From contig MIYU01000019.1 in the NCBI GenBank assembly GCA_001875425.1, positions 1 to 64,000 of the forward strand: DNA of 64,000 nt, read 5' to 3'. A model generated the notes under the pieces. That model was not told where the DNA came from, ran no database searches, and saw only the letters and a list, made by a program, of their open reading frames with translations. The DNA is from Marine Group III euryarchaeote CG-Bathy1 (GTDB lineage: Archaea > Thermoplasmatota > Poseidoniia > MGIII > CG-Epi1). A program made the position numbers and the translations under genes. Numbering within the stretch: the first letter of the stretch is position 1; every line of letters starts with the position of its first letter. Below are positions 25,688 to 36,890 of the stretch, piece after piece.

Positions 25688-27604
25688 TTAAGATAACTCT
25701 TTCTTCACTCTTTCTATAATATCTTCCGAACTAAGTCCTTGATATCCAATCTGTTCTTTTTGTCCCCCTATTCCTGGTTTAGATGTTCCCATATGACTGT
25801 ATTTTGGCATCAATCCTCTTTCAAGAAGCCAAGTTCCATATCTAATTCCCAACCCTGTTTTTGAATTCAAACTTTCAACAACCATTACAAAATTACTATT
25901 ACCAACTTTACTAATCATCTCTTCATCAATCACATTCAAAGTAGGTTTGTTAATCAAACCAATTGATATCCCTTCTTTTTTCAATGTTTCAACAGCATGA
26001 AGGCTTCTGTACAACATATCTCCAAATGTTACAATCCAACCATCTTCCCCTTCTCTGATAATTTCATCCTTACCAACTTCAAATTGATATCCCTTACCAA
26101 ACATCTCCTCCCCCTTCTCATTTAATATCTTAGGTACTTTAGATCTCGTAGAAAAAATAAATCTCAAACCAGGATCATTAAACACACTTTTCACAATAGC
26201 ATCCATTTGAGTTATGTCTCCAGGAAAGTAAAGACGAGTGTGCTCATCTTCCTCAACAAAATTATCTGCAAAGAAATTATTAAGACCAAAATGACAAGTA
26301 TTATCTGACATGTCGTCTACACCTGCATGTGAGAAATGAGAAAGAACATTCGCTCGGTTTAATCGAGACATTGTAATTTCTGAGATGACCATTTCCATAA
26401 ACGCTGAAAAGGTTGCAAAAATACCCTGTTTCCCTTCTTCTGAACCAAAACCAGCAGCAGCCAAGAAATTATTTCTTTCTTGAACTCCACCAGATGTAAA
26501 ACAATCGGGATGCTTCTCACGAACAAAATTCAATCCAACAGAACCTTCAAGGTCAGAATCGAATGCATGTACGTTTTTTCGTTGCTTAGGTTTTAGAGAA
26601 TCTAATATGGATACAACACTCTTTCCAAATTGAACTCTACATGCTCCAAATTCATCGCTACTACCTAAGAATCCATTCTTCTTTTCATTCGTAGTTTTAG
26701 CAACCAATTCATCTAATAATTCTATAGCTTTTGTATGCCCTCTTAAATTAAGATACTCTTTTGCAGTATCTATAGGTATAACATCATGAAGTTTTGTTGT
26801 ACCTTCTAATTGAGGTATATCTCTCCCCATCACTCTTTTACATATCACAGCTACAGGGCCATCAATCTCCACAGCTTCAACAAGTGTTTTGTAAAGTTTT
26901 ACAGTATTTTCCCCTCTACAAACAAGTACTTTGAATCCTTGCCCTTCTAATGTCTTTGATAATTCAAAGCCTTCCATATATGATTCAGGATGTCCGGAAA
27001 TTGTAACATTGTTATCATCAATAATCCATTTTACATTTAGATTATGTGCAACAGCAAAGCGCGCTGCTTCTGCATCATTCCCTTCCATTTGAGATCCATC
27101 AGAACCAAACATAACTACAGCTTTTTTCGGATTGGCCATAGCAACACCATTCACATGTCCTGCTGCATGTCCTAACCTTCCAGTGGAAAAATCTACACAA
27201 TCAAGTAAATCACATTCAGGATGCCCTGCAAGACCGGATGCATGTTCTCGATATTGAAGTAATTTCTCAATAGATAATTTTCCATTCAAAGCCGCTCTCG
27301 CATATTGAAGGGCGGATCGATGTCCTGCTTCATCAAAGAATCCATCATGTATTGAAGCACCACCATCTCTAAGAGCATCGATAATCAAAACTTCTGGCAC
27401 GATATCATAAGGCCCTCCTGTGTGTCCACCCAACCCCTTCGCACGAGCTACTGCAGTAAGGGTGATGACCACATCTCTCATTATCTGTATATTTTCCTGT
27501 AAAACAGCAAGAGATTCATAGGGTATTTCAGATTCTAAACCCAACTCTAGAGGTCGAAAATTACCGACATCGATAGGGAATCCCATGTATGATTCCATAC
27601 ACAC
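25688..27604 (-). CDS. tkt: Transketolase (single chain)
   Basis: This is a full-length 638-residue thiamine-diphosphate enzyme that transfers two-carbon units between sugar phosphates. The N-terminal TPP-binding domain shows GGHTGGP near 60, ASGLAGHPE, then FGSDGSQMEGNDAEAARF near 166 and DDNN. A pyrimidine-binding domain follows with VREKHPDCFTSGGVQERNN and FAADNFVEEDEH-like segments, and a C-terminal domain completes the chain. Many archaea split transketolase into two genes, but here it is fused. The first ATG choices are 27604, 27598 (MESYM) and 27586 (MGFP). The gene begins 27 nt after rpl30e and may read through from the RNA polymerase operon. Confidence 0.88.
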   Translation of the reverse strand: MCMESYMGFPIDVGNFRPLELGLESEIPYESLAVLQENIQIMRDVVITLTAVARAKGLGGHTGGPYDIVPEVLIIDALRDGGASIHDGFFDEAGHRSALQYARAALNGKLSIEKLLQYREHASGLAGHPECDLLDCVDFSTGRLGHAAGHVNGVAMANPKKAVVMFGSDGSQMEGNDAEAARFAVAHNLNVKWIIDDNNVTISGHPESYMEGFELSKTLEGQGFKVLVCRGENTVKLYKTLVEAVEIDGPVAVICKRVMGRDIPQLEGTTKLHDVIPIDTAKEYLNLRGHTKAIELLDELVAKTTNEKKNGFLGSSDEFGACRVQFGKSVVSILDSLKPKQRKNVHAFDSDLEGSVGLNFVREKHPDCFTSGGVQERNNFLAAAGFGSEEGKQGIFATFSAFMEMVISEITMSRLNRANVLSHFSHAGVDDMSDNTCHFGLNNFFADNFVEEDEHTRLYFPGDITQMDAIVKSVFNDPGLRFIFSTRSKVPKILNEKGEEMFGKGYQFEVGKDEIIREGEDGWIVTFGDMLYRSLHAVETLKKEGISIGLINKPTLNVIDEEMISKVGNSNFVMVVESLNSKTGLGIRYGTWLLERGLMPKYSHMGTSKPGIGGQKEQIGYQGLSSEDIIERVKKELS

Positions 27605-27631
27605 ACCCCTCTTAAAAGGTACTGATAAAAA

Positions 27632-27919
27632 CTATTTTTTTAGAGACATTATATCAGATGCACCTGCATCTAATATAGCAACACTCGAAACACTAAAAGG
27701 TTTACCACATGCTGAACCTAACGTAGAGTTATTCCCATCATATTGATGAAGTGGGGTTTTCTTTTCTTCAGATAACTCATCAACAAATTCTTTAGGACAA
27801 TTGTTAGCATATATCATTAATTTCACATCGCCTTTTTTCAAAGCTCTACGGCAACTTCGCTCACCAATAGCAACTACACCAGTAGCAATTACACTTTTCA
27901 ACGATCGACCAACATCCAT
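27632..27919 (-). CDS. rpl30e: Ribosomal protein L30e
   Basis: The 95-residue L7Ae/L30e-family RNA-binding protein is recognisable from its single domain with a kink-turn-binding pattern: a GxxxxGxR-like helix start (VVAIGERSCRRALKKGDVKLMIYANNCP), then a loop and C-terminal VSSVAILDAGASDI. It overlaps the rpoA2 stop by 1 nt. This is the usual archaeal position for rpl30e, directly after the large RNA polymerase genes. NusA, S12 and S7, which commonly follow, are absent. Confidence 0.88.
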   Translation of the reverse strand: MDVGRSLKSVIATGVVAIGERSCRRALKKGDVKLMIYANNCPKEFVDELSEEKKTPLHQYDGNNSTLGSACGKPFSVSSVAILDAGASDIMSLKK

Positions 27920-30216
27920 TATTTCTTTCCACCGCCCTTTGATGTATTATATGTAACACTAATCGCACCAGTTCCAAGAGATATAGGCTGTCCTACTATA
28001 ATATTCTCAGCTACACCGCCTAATTCATCACATTCACCAGTTAGACCTGCACCGAGTAAATGAGCAGATGTAATTTCGAAAGCAGCCCTAGCTAAAACAG
28101 AAGTCTTTCTTCCAGAAATACCATGTCTTCCTATTGCCCTCACCATACCTTCCATTGTCATTACTTCAGATACTAACATTAAATGTCTTACATCAACTTG
28201 AAGTCCTTGTCCATCTAAGGTCTCAAACAATTCATGAATTATCGAATTTCTAGCAGCCTCTATACCCAGTACCTCTGCTATTTCATGAATAGAATTGGTG
28301 GTAGTTCTAGCACCATCAACCTCTTCAAATTCCAGAATTCTTTTTAGATTCGAACCTTCTGTGAATAATCTAAATTCTTTTCCTTCTTTCTTTACAATTG
28401 CACGAGTTATTTCAGGTATACCCACTACTTTCAAATTTCGTACTTTATCTTCTAATATGTATAATTTTTTGAAAGATACCTCTTCTTCTTGAAGAATAAT
28501 ACTATCTTTTTCATATTCCATTTTACATTTCAATCTACCATTCTTTTTCATTCTGGCAGCTATTACATCGATACCAAGATCAAACTCCCTCATTAACTTC
28601 TTTTTCGGTTTAACAATTATTCTAAGATTGGTTATGTCTGTATGTATGTCTGCAATTTGCGCTACAGATTTAGATTCAATTTTTCCAGCTAATTTAAAAG
28701 CAACATCTTTTTTCGTCGCATATTTTGGAGATAAGAACACTTCCATAATCGGTGTTTTTGGTAATCTTCGTGCATCTACAATCTCAATTAATCTAGGCAA
28801 TCCTAATGTAACGTTCATTTCAGCAACACCAGCATAGTGGAAGGTACGCATCGTCATCTGAGTTCCAGGTTCTCCTATTGATTGGGCAGCTAGCACACCA
28901 ACAGCTTCTGTTGGATCAATACTGGTCAATTCAGATTGTCTAATACATCCCATTACAATTTCACTCAATGCCTTTCCTTTGACCTTTCTTTCAATCGCCA
29001 TTTCAGATATACGCCGAATCGTACTTTGATTCATTTCCATTCCAATCTCATTCAAACATTGTTGAACCTCCTCTTCTTTCTTTACTAATTCTTTATAACT
29101 TGAAACCATACCAAGAATTTCTTTTTTCACAAGTCGTTGCTTTTCACTATTTCTTACAATTTCATCAATATAATGTTCAGGTAAACCTTTCGACTCTCTT
29201 CGAGCACTCTTTTTGTAAGAACTTGTTTTCTTTTCACCATGAACTTCAGCAGCTATAGATACATCTATCACCGGCTCCTTCTTTTTATCCTTCTTTCCAC
29301 TAGAATATTTCACCGCATTATTTCTAAATTTCTCTAATCTTGAGGCAGGAACTCCACATTCACGTAATAATGCATCTGAAACATCAGCAACATGAGAAGG
29401 AAGAAACACTCCTCGTTTGTAAAGATTAATAGCAGCTTTTTCAGACACTCCCAATGAAATAAACATCTTCGTCGCAGCTTCTCTTTCTTCTGCAAATCTA
29501 ATTCTTTCCCTTTCTAAATCTAAATGATCTTCAATTTGAGTGTAATTTCTAGCAGAACGGACACTTGTACCATCCATCTTGTGATATTCTTCTAGATGCA
29601 TCATTCTAGGCAATTCAATTACTTCTGAAATTCGAAGGAAAGATACGTAAGGTTCCTCCTCTCTATCTGGCATAACTAAATTAACTTCATCAGGTATCTC
29701 AGGCCTATCAAAACTCAAAACCTCTGATATTACTGATTGATAGCAAATCCCTCTATTTTTCAAATAAATATATCCATTGAAAGGATAACGAAACTGTTTT
29801 GCATTAATTGGAAAAGCAACACCAACTAACATCTCACCCTTACTAGCAACACGTTCAACCATCCCTTCAATAGTATAACCTTCAGGAAGGGACCAAATAA
29901 TCCCTAATTTTCTTTCAACTCTTCTTAAAACAACATCCGCAGAGATAGGACCAGTCTGTGTTTTTTCTTCTTCACGAGCTCCTTCTAAAACAACTTCTCT
30001 CTCAATCCTTTTATTTCCAATTTTATCTAAAATATATAGAATATCTCTATTACTAAATCTACTCAATAATTGTCTCAGGGTCATTTTCTTTAAATCATCA
30101 ATTCTTAGACCTCTTTTCGTTTCTCCTCTACCTACTGTAGCATCTGCTATTTTTTCAGCTAATTCTCTAGGAATGCCACGTCTTTGAAGAGCTCTTACTG
30201 TGTCAAATTTTGCCAT
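27919..30216 (-). CDS. rpo1C: RNA polymerase subunit A'' with a long N-terminal extension
   Basis: The 765-residue protein is the C-terminal half of the largest RNA polymerase subunit. The core from about residue 345 carries the bridge/trigger region with [28 protein letters not shown] and [19 protein letters not shown], then jaw and C-terminal parts ending in [10 protein letters not shown]. The usual archaeal A'' is about 400 residues, so roughly 340 extra residues precede the core. They include [13 protein letters not shown] near 14-26, a central acidic/basic region, a helix-hairpin-helix-like stretch at about 254-300 ([15 protein letters not shown]) and a Lys-rich linker at about 305-345. 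The function of the extension is unknown. It overlaps rpoA1 and rpl30e by 1 nt each. Confidence 0.95.
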   Translation of the reverse strand: MAKFDTVRALQRRGIPRELAEKIADATVGRGETKRGLRIDDLKKMTLRQLLSRFSNRDILYILDKIGNKRIEREVVLEGAREEEKTQTGPISADVVLRRVERKLGIIWSLPEGYTIEGMVERVASKGEMLVGVAFPINAKQFRYPFNGYIYLKNRGICYQSVISEVLSFDRPEIPDEVNLVMPDREEEPYVSFLRISEVIELPRMMHLEEYHKMDGTSVRSARNYTQIEDHLDLERERIRFAEEREAATKMFISLGVSEKAAINLYKRGVFLPSHVADVSDALLRECGVPASRLEKFRNNAVKYSSGKKDKKKEPVIDVSIAAEVHGEKKTSSYKKSARRESKGLPEHYIDEIVRNSEKQRLVKKEILGMVSSYKELVKKEEEVQQCLNEIGMEMNQSTIRRISEMAIERKVKGKALSEIVMGCIRQSELTSIDPTEAVGVLAAQSIGEPGTQMTMRTFHYAGVAEMNVTLGLPRLIEIVDARRLPKTPIMEVFLSPKYATKKDVAFKLAGKIESKSVAQIADIHTDITNLRIIVKPKKKLMREFDLGIDVIAARMKKNGRLKCKMEYEKDSIILQEEEVSFKKLYILEDKVRNLKVVGIPEITRAIVKKEGKEFRLFTEGSNLKRILEFEEVDGARTTTNSIHEIAEVLGIEAARNSIIHELFETLDGQGLQVDVRHLMLVSEVMTMEGMVRAIGRHGISGRKTSVLARAAFEITSAHLLGAGLTGECDELGGVAENIIVGQPISLGTGAISVTYNTSKGGGKK

Positions 30217-32897
30217 TATTTCTTTCCTCCTATACCAACAACTCTATCAAACACTTCATCAATATTCACACTCTGACCAGCTTTACTTTTAGTCGGATCT
30301 GTACCATCTTCTCCATATTTAGTTTGAAGAACAATACCACCACTATTCCTTACACTTCCATCATATTTTACACGTACATCTTCAAGAGCATTAATCAATC
30401 TTCTTTGCATATATCCTGATCTAGCAGTTCTAACCGCTGTATCCACTAACCCCTCTCTTCCTCCCATAGAGTGAAAGAAATATTCCGTAGCACTTAGACC
30501 AAGCTTGTACGAAGAACGCACAAATCCTCTAGCATCTGCACCCAAATCTCCGGCTTTAAAATGAGGTAGAGTTCTTTCTTTATATCCTCTAGCAATTCTT
30601 CCTCCTCTTACCGCTTGCTGACCAATCGACGCCGTCATTTGAGATAAATTTAACATACTTCCTCGAGCCCCTGAACGAGCCATTATGACTGCGAAATTAT
30701 CATCTCTATCATTTACAAGATGCCATCCTGCTGCCGAACCCGCCTTGTCTCGTGCCTTTCCTAAAATACTCATAACCTCAATCTCTAAAGTCTCTTCTAA
30801 ACTCCTACCAGCGGCTGCTTCTAATTCTCCCTTATCATAAGAAGCAACTAATTTTCCTACAGTCCTCTTAGCTTTGGTTAGTGTTTTCTCAATCTCATCT
30901 ATCGCTTCTTGAGGTACATCTTCGTCATCTATGGCAGTTGTAATACCCTTTTCACTGAAAGCTGCAATAGATAATCTAGTAACTTTATCTATAAAATCAC
31001 GAGCAGCATCTGCGCCTTTTAATCTTGATATTTCATCTAAAATTTGACCTTTGAAAGCAGATACTGAATTACCATCTACAATACCTCTTATCAATTCACC
31101 ATCTACAACTTCAACAATAGTGTCTAATGCTTCATTTTCTTTTACACTTCGATCCGGCCAATAAACAGATGATCTATATTTCAAATTCATATCATCTGGT
31201 AATAATTGTGAAAAAATCTGTTTTCCAGTCCATCTTGGTCCACCCTTATTTTCAGGTATGGCAGGTTTTGGAAGCTCTCCATAAAAATCCAACCTTGAAA
31301 GCATACGTACAGTTTGTTCCTTATCAAAACTGGTGTCTTTGAATGTTAAAAGATACAGCCCAGATATGTGGTCGTGTATGGCTCCAATAACAGCTCCACC
31401 AAATCTAGGAGATCTGATGTGTTCTTGAACTCTCATCAATATACGCGCTTCAGCACGCGCCTCTTCACTTTGTACAACATGAAGATTCATCTCATCTCCA
31501 TCAAAATCAGCATTATATGGTGGACAAACACATAAATTCAATCTAAACGTCTTTCCACCCATTATACGAATTTCATGAGCCATCATAGACATTCTATGCA
31601 AGCTAGGTTGTCGATTAAACAATACAATATCTTTATCCATTAAATGACGTTCAACTATGAAACCAGGTTCAATTCTGTCATGATTAAATTCCCAATTTTC
31701 ATCAGTTAATTTAACTCTTCTACCATCAGGTCTTATGATATAATTTATTCCAGGAACGTACCTTTCAGGATCAGTAGGTTCAAAATTTTCCTTAATCAAT
31801 TCTTTCATAAATTTTAAATTATGAATATTAACTCTTATCGGTACAGTTAATTCTCTCGCTACTAATTCAGGTACGCCAACTTCATTTATACTGATATAAG
31901 GGTCTGGAGTTATGACGGTACGTGCAGAAAAATTAACACGTTTACCGGAAAGATTGGATCTAAAACGCCCTTCTTTTCCTTTTAATCTTTGAACTATTGT
32001 TTTTAGAGGTCTACCAGATCGATGTCTCGCGGTTGGTATTCCTGCAGTTTGATTATCAAAATAAGTTGTACAATGGTATTGTAACAGTTCCCACAAATCA
32101 TCTATTATTAATTGAGGTGCTCCTGCATCTCTATTCTCTCTCAATCTTTGATTTATTCTTAATACATCCACCAATTTATGTGTTAAATCATCTTCAGATC
32201 TTTCTCCACTATCTAAAGTTATAGAAGGTCTAACAGAGACTGGCGGTACTGGAAGAACAGTCATAATCATATATTCTGGCCGTGTAACTCCAGGCTCAAA
32301 ACCTAGAGCTCGCAAATCACTCTCAGGTATTTTCTCTAATCTAGCTCTAACTTCTTTTGGAGTAAGTTTTCTTCCCTCTTCACGGAAAGTACTAGGCTTG
32401 TCTAAAACTGTTTTAATTTGCACATCATTACAATGCGGACAAGTTTTTGATTTAGCCGCTTCTCTAACAATCTTCTTAGATAATTGTTGATGTCCTATTG
32501 TGCTTCCCGCATCTCTTTTTACTATTTGAACAATTTCATCAGAATAATCTGAGATTCTTTCTTCAGGTAGCATAAGTCTACTACATGCACCACAAGTTCC
32601 ATTCAAACAATCTTTAAGCATTTTTGTATAACCAACATGAATAATTGGCATTGCAAAATCAATATGACCAAAATGCCCAGGGCATTCGTCTAATTTTCTT
32701 CCACAAGTTTTACATCTTAATCCAGGTTCTATAACTCCTAAATGCATGTCCATTAGTCCCATAGGTATAGGGAAACCATCATCATCATAGGTGTCTGCTG
32801 TGATTACTTTAGTTGTAGAAAGTTTACGGATTTCTTTAGGACCCATTAATGCAAACTCTATATGTGAAATCTTTTTTGGAATGGTTGATGTGTTCAT
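30216..32897 (-). CDS. rpo1N: RNA polymerase subunit A'
   Basis: The 893-residue N-terminal half of the largest subunit carries the active site. Zinc motifs are visible as [17 protein letters not shown] near 60-76, plus CGAC and CPHC. The catalytic magnesium motif [10 protein letters not shown] is at about 461-470. The clamp, active-site tunnel and funnel segments follow ([22 protein letters not shown] earlier). The length is typical. It overlaps rpoB by 4 nt and rpoA2 by 1 nt. Confidence 0.97.
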   Translation of the reverse strand: MNTSTIPKKISHIEFALMGPKEIRKLSTTKVITADTYDDDGFPIPMGLMDMHLGVIEPGLRCKTCGRKLDECPGHFGHIDFAMPIIHVGYTKMLKDCLNGTCGACSRLMLPEERISDYSDEIVQIVKRDAGSTIGHQQLSKKIVREAAKSKTCPHCNDVQIKTVLDKPSTFREEGRKLTPKEVRARLEKIPESDLRALGFEPGVTRPEYMIMTVLPVPPVSVRPSITLDSGERSEDDLTHKLVDVLRINQRLRENRDAGAPQLIIDDLWELLQYHCTTYFDNQTAGIPTARHRSGRPLKTIVQRLKGKEGRFRSNLSGKRVNFSARTVITPDPYISINEVGVPELVARELTVPIRVNIHNLKFMKELIKENFEPTDPERYVPGINYIIRPDGRRVKLTDENWEFNHDRIEPGFIVERHLMDKDIVLFNRQPSLHRMSMMAHEIRIMGGKTFRLNLCVCPPYNADFDGDEMNLHVVQSEEARAEARILMRVQEHIRSPRFGGAVIGAIHDHISGLYLLTFKDTSFDKEQTVRMLSRLDFYGELPKPAIPENKGGPRWTGKQIFSQLLPDDMNLKYRSSVYWPDRSVKENEALDTIVEVVDGELIRGIVDGNSVSAFKGQILDEISRLKGADAARDFIDKVTRLSIAAFSEKGITTAIDDEDVPQEAIDEIEKTLTKAKRTVGKLVASYDKGELEAAAGRSLEETLEIEVMSILGKARDKAGSAAGWHLVNDRDDNFAVIMARSGARGSMLNLSQMTASIGQQAVRGGRIARGYKERTLPHFKAGDLGADARGFVRSSYKLGLSATEYFFHSMGGREGLVDTAVRTARSGYMQRRLINALEDVRVKYDGSVRNSGGIVLQTKYGEDGTDPTKSKAGQSVNIDEVFDRVVGIGGKK

Positions 32898-35800
32898 GAC
32901 ATATCCTCCAATCTAAGCCTAGCAACAATTCCCAATGATTTCAACTCTTCAATCAATAGTTTAAACGCATAACTCATACTAACTTCATAAATCGCTAAAT
33001 TCTTCTCCATAGGAGATACCAATACTCCTCTACGATCTAAATAACCAAAATGTCCAGATTCAGTATCAACACGCTGAGTTGTTTTATCAGACTCATCTAA
33101 TAGTCTATCTTTAATGACCATAGATGCGCCATGTCCAATTAAACAATCCCTTTCCATTTCTCCAAATCTTAGACCACCCATACGGGCTCTTCCTTCAGTT
33201 GGCTGTCTAGTTAAGAGCTGCACAGGTCCTCTGGATCTAGCATGCATTTTACCAGAAACCATATGATGTAATTTTTGATAGTAAATTACACCTATGAATA
33301 TATCAATGTCCAACTTTCTTCCAGTTTGACCGTCATACAATATTTCTCTTCCATTATGTCTGAATCCGGCATTCACAAGCCCCGTTCTAATATTGGTTTC
33401 GCGTTCACCTGAAAATGCACTACCATCTACAGTTCGCCCTTCCATACTACCAACCTTACCTCCTATCATTTCTAAAACATGAGCAACCGTCATACGTGAG
33501 GGTATAGCATGAGGATTAATCATCAAATCTGGCGTTATTCCACTAGCTGTGAAAGGCATACCTTCTGGAGGAACTATATGTCCAAGAACTCCCTTTTGAC
33601 CATGCCTACTTGCAAATTTATCCCCTCTCTCAGGTATTCTCTGATCGCGTATTCTAATTCTAGCAATCCTAGAACCATTTTCCGTTTCAGATAGCATTAC
33701 TGAGTCTACAATTCCTTTCTCATTAGGTCTTACAGTTAGTGACGATTCCCTAGATTTTTGAGGAGATAGAAAATCAGTTGGCTCCGTTAAGAACCTTGGT
33801 GGACTAGTTTTTCCAATTAAAACTTCACGACCACCTAATTCTATTTCTGGATGTATTAATCCATCTTCTTCTAAATGAGCATATGCTTCTTCAGCACGCG
33901 CTCCTCTAACTTCAGGTCCAGGTATACTAAATCTATCTTCTTGACCACCAGGGTATCTTCGTTCTTCAGCATCATATGTTCTAAGGAATGAAGACCTACC
34001 TAATCCCCTGTCTATTGCTCCTCTACTTATGACAATCGCATCTTCCATATTGTATCCTTGGTACGACATAACTGCAACAACCATATTCTGACCAGCAGGT
34101 CTGGTTGTTAGTGAATTATATTTCATTGCCTCTGTTTGAACTAGAGGAACTTGAGGGTAATGTAGCATATGTCCTCTGGTGTCCGGTCTAAGTCTGTAAT
34201 TAGATTGCCCCAATCCCAACGACTGTTTTGACATACCTGCACCCATCGTAGCTCGAGGTGACGAATTGTGTTCTGGAAACGGAACGTTAGAAGTTGCAAC
34301 ACCCAATATCACCATCGGATCAATTTCTAGATGTGTATAATCATGGGTTTTCTTATTACCCTTTAACTGTTCTTCATTAATCGCTATTAAACAATCTTCT
34401 TCTTCTTCAGCATCAATATATTCTACGAGTCCTTCATCCAGTAAATCATTCCATTCGATTTCACGACTTTCAAGTCGCTTGATTACTTTCTCTGTAATCA
34501 GGAGTTTGTTTCGTCTATCAACAACAAGTAAAGGCCTTCGTATTCTTCCAGGATCACTATTAATCATAACATCATTCATATTTTTTTCATGTCTTACATT
34601 TACCACATTGTTCAATACACCACGTCTTCTTGATTCTCTAATACTCGAAACCAACTCTTTTGGATCGCTATGAACACCAATTAAATCTCCATTCACGTAC
34701 ACTTTACCCATTTTCTCATTTAATTCTTCAATGTCTTTCAGACCTAATCTATTCAACGTTTCTAAAATCTCTATTTGCATAAAGTTCTCAGAAACATCAA
34801 CAACTAAAGCAAGATTTTTGACCAAACCACAATTCTGACCTTCAGGAGTTTCATTAGGACACAATCTACCAAACTGAGTCGAATGCAAATCACGCGCTTC
34901 GAAATGAGGCTGAGATCTCGTAAGAGGCGAAATCACTCTACGTAAATGACTCAAGGTAGACATATTACAAGTACGATCTAACAATTGTGAAATACCAGCT
35001 CTTCCCCCAGTCCAATTTCCAGTTGCCATTGCATGCATTATTCTATTCGTTAATACATCACGACGAATAGAGCTGTGTACTTTTCCTTCTCTTCGTTTTA
35101 GATAGGATCTCTCTAATTGATATTTCAAATCATTTAGAAGGGCTTGTAACCCTGAACGGAATAATTCTTCCATCAAATTTCCAGCAAGTTTCAATCTCTT
35201 ATTCGCATAATGATCTTTGTCATCAGGTACTCTTTCTCCTAAGTGTAATTCTAAAACTTCTCTAGCCATACGTCCCAAGAAAACAGCTTTCTTCTTACGA
35301 GCTTCAGGATTAGTACTCAAATGAGGTAATAATATATTATCTAATATGTAATTTACACGATTCTCTCTATATTCTTTTGATTGACCAGCAGCAAATCTAC
35401 GTTCTAATAGTTCACGTGCTTCTTCAGTTGTAAAAATTCCTTCAGCATTATGGGCTTCTTCAATATTCGCTAAAATTAAATTGCGCATTATTTCCTTACC
35501 GGTTATATTTTGCATTATTTCATCAGCCGAATCAATTCCTAAAGCCATCATTAATACAACTAGAGGCACTTGTCCAGAAGCAACTGGTATTGACACATTC
35601 AAAATACCATCCTTTTTTCGTTCAACTACTGTTAATGCTCTGAAACCTTCTCTTTGAGAGAAAACTTTAGCCAGCTCGGTCCGTCTTTGATATCTTTCTT
35701 CATATTCTACCATTACACGATTAGGTGCTAAATCCTCTAAACAGACTAATACTCTTTCAGTACCATTAATAATGAAATATCCTCCAGGATCTTGTGGGTC

Positions 35801-36319
35801 TTCTTTATTTTCGCACAATGCATTTGCATATTCTTCATCGCCGGTCCCTTCTCCAGTAAGATTATGTCTGTGTAAGTTGCATGCAATGGATTTAACCATT
35901 ACAGGTAAGGTTCCTATTTCACAAGCTTCCTTTTCATCTATAAGTATTCCATCTTCATAAGTTTCAAATTCTAAATATATCGGCGCAGCATATGTTAATC
36001 TACGCAATCTCGCCATCATAGGTGTAGAATCAGACGCTGAACCATTAGCTTCATGCACTCTTGGAGTTCCAAGAGAAATTTTACCAAGTTTAATAATAAT
36101 TTCTTGGTCTCCTAATTCCAATCTTATCTGACCAGCTTGTTGTTCTACTGCTCCAACAGTTATCCCATCAACAACTCGTTGCATCCAAGACATGTCATTT
36201 TTATCATGAGGTATAAAATCGTTGAAAGAACCGAGTTGATGATTAACTAATGCTGCAGTTTTTCCAGAAATACTTCTACTCTTAAAGAATGACTCAATTA
36301 ATTTTCTATTTTTATTCAT
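32894..36319 (-). CDS. rpo2: RNA polymerase subunit B (undivided)
   Basis: The 1,141-residue second-largest subunit is present as one chain, unlike lineages that split it into B' and B''. Visible elements are the protrusion/lobe parts, FGRLCPNETPEGQNCGLVKNLA, the hybrid-binding GYNMEDAIVI, and GDKFASRHGQKGVLG near 900-914. The C-terminal part has RFGEMERDCLIGHGA and the clamp segment. The length fits undivided archaeal B subunits. It overlaps rpoH by 1 nt and rpoA1 by 4 nt. Confidence 0.97.
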   Translation of the reverse strand: MNKNRKLIESFFKSRSISGKTAALVNHQLGSFNDFIPHDKNDMSWMQRVVDGITVGAVEQQAGQIRLELGDQEIIIKLGKISLGTPRVHEANGSASDSTPMMARLRRLTYAAPIYLEFETYEDGILIDEKEACEIGTLPVMVKSIACNLHRHNLTGEGTGDEEYANALCENKEDPQDPGGYFIINGTERVLVCLEDLAPNRVMVEYEERYQRRTELAKVFSQREGFRALTVVERKKDGILNVSIPVASGQVPLVVLMMALGIDSADEIMQNITGKEIMRNLILANIEEAHNAEGIFTTEEARELLERRFAAGQSKEYRENRVNYILDNILLPHLSTNPEARKKKAVFLGRMAREVLELHLGERVPDDKDHYANKRLKLAGNLMEELFRSGLQALLNDLKYQLERSYLKRREGKVHSSIRRDVLTNRIMHAMATGNWTGGRAGISQLLDRTCNMSTLSHLRRVISPLTRSQPHFEARDLHSTQFGRLCPNETPEGQNCGLVKNLALVVDVSENFMQIEILETLNRLGLKDIEELNEKMGKVYVNGDLIGVHSDPKELVSSIRESRRRGVLNNVVNVRHEKNMNDVMINSDPGRIRRPLLVVDRRNKLLITEKVIKRLESREIEWNDLLDEGLVEYIDAEEEEDCLIAINEEQLKGNKKTHDYTHLEIDPMVILGVATSNVPFPEHNSSPRATMGAGMSKQSLGLGQSNYRLRPDTRGHMLHYPQVPLVQTEAMKYNSLTTRPAGQNMVVAVMSYQGYNMEDAIVISRGAIDRGLGRSSFLRTYDAEERRYPGGQEDRFSIPGPEVRGARAEEAYAHLEEDGLIHPEIELGGREVLIGKTSPPRFLTEPTDFLSPQKSRESSLTVRPNEKGIVDSVMLSETENGSRIARIRIRDQRIPERGDKFASRHGQKGVLGHIVPPEGMPFTASGITPDLMINPHAIPSRMTVAHVLEMIGGKVGSMEGRTVDGSAFSGERETNIRTGLVNAGFRHNGREILYDGQTGRKLDIDIFIGVIYYQKLHHMVSGKMHARSRGPVQLLTRQPTEGRARMGGLRFGEMERDCLIGHGASMVIKDRLLDESDKTTQRVDTESGHFGYLDRRGVLVSPMEKNLAIYEVSMSYAFKLLIEELKSLGIVARLRLEDMS

Positions 36320-36561
36320 TAACCTACCACCTGTCTGTAACTTACGTACACACCGGCGGTGTGACTTTTCCTCGTAATTTCGATAACATCTCCGGCTTTA
36401 ATATCTTCTGAAAGAGCCTTGATGGCAGGATCTGTCAATAGTATTTTCATCAATTCATTACGTGTTATTTTCATAGATTCGAGTTTGGCTACAATCTCCT
36501 CTTCAGGTACGTACCGATGTTTCGGAACGAGATGGTGTTGCCAAATCTCTTCATCATTCAT
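36319..36561 (-). CDS. rpo5: RNA polymerase subunit H (Rpb5 C-terminal homologue)
   Basis: The 80-residue subunit has the conserved HHLVPKHRYVP near the start, then LKS/ITRNELMKILLTDPAIKAL and the C-terminal GDVIEITRKSHTAG..VSYRQVV, as in archaeal subunit H. It heads the operon rpoH-rpoB-rpoA1-rpoA2-rpl30e. The ATG at 36561 is fixed by the early conserved motif. An AT-rich sequence directly before it is too close to serve as a normal TATA box, so transcription may begin upstream or come through tRNA-Lys. Confidence 0.93.
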   Translation of the reverse strand: MNDEEIWQHHLVPKHRYVPEEEIVAKLESMKITRNELMKILLTDPAIKALSEDIKAGDVIEITRKSHTAGVYVSYRQVVG

Positions 36562-36632
36562 ATATTAAAATCCTCAATTGTGGTGGTTTTTGGGGGGTGG
36601 TTGGTGAGTAACTACATACGGCGATTGGGCGG

Positions 36633-36709
36633 TGGCGGGCCTGCAGGGATTCGAACCCTGGGCCGTCCGGTTAAAAGCCGGACGCTCTACCTAGCTGAGC
36701 TACAGGCCC
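36633..36709 (-). tRNA. tRNA-Lys (TTT anticodon)
   Basis: On the minus strand the acceptor GGGCCTG pairs with CAGGCCC. The anticodon stem TCCGG/CCGGA holds loop CTTTTAA with anticodon TTT. The T arm CAGGG/CCCTG encloses TTCGAAT. The discriminator is G, and CCA is encoded at 36633-36635. The tRNA lies upstream of rpoH on the same strand. Confidence 0.95.
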
Positions 36710-36861
36710 CTAACCGACATAACGCACTCTACCCTGCCGTACGCTGTCCGGAAAGCCGTTTACGTCGCGGTAGGTATATAATGACTTCGTTAGAAGCAAC
36801 GCATCATAACATCCCAACCTCTAGTTAAAAAGAAAACCCATCAATTATCGGCCGTAGTTCT

Positions 36862-36870
36862 CTTAATATC
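36862..36870 (+). promoter_or_regulatory. TATA box for the glpX-fba pair
   Basis: CTTAATATC is centred about 25 nt before the ATG at 36891. Transcription would start at or next to the start codon, giving a leaderless message. Confidence 0.5.
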
Positions 36871-36890
36871 TGGCTTACTACTATGTCTAG

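Larger units (their letters stand above)
36562..36890. other. Intergenic region with tRNA-Lys and divergent promoters
   Basis: This stretch of 329 nt separates the RNA polymerase operon from the FBPase gene. It contains tRNA-Lys (36633-36709, minus strand). A TATATAATG-type sequence at about 36773-36783 on the opposite sense could serve the tRNA, and the TATA box of the FBPase gene is at 36862-36870. I see no convincing further gene. A plus-strand frame across the tRNA is spurious. Confidence 0.6.

Noticed and set aside
36517-36828. Plus-strand frame across tRNA-Lys
   Set aside because: It is antisense to the tRNA and overlaps rpoH, and its sequence is the usual false translation of a tRNA.
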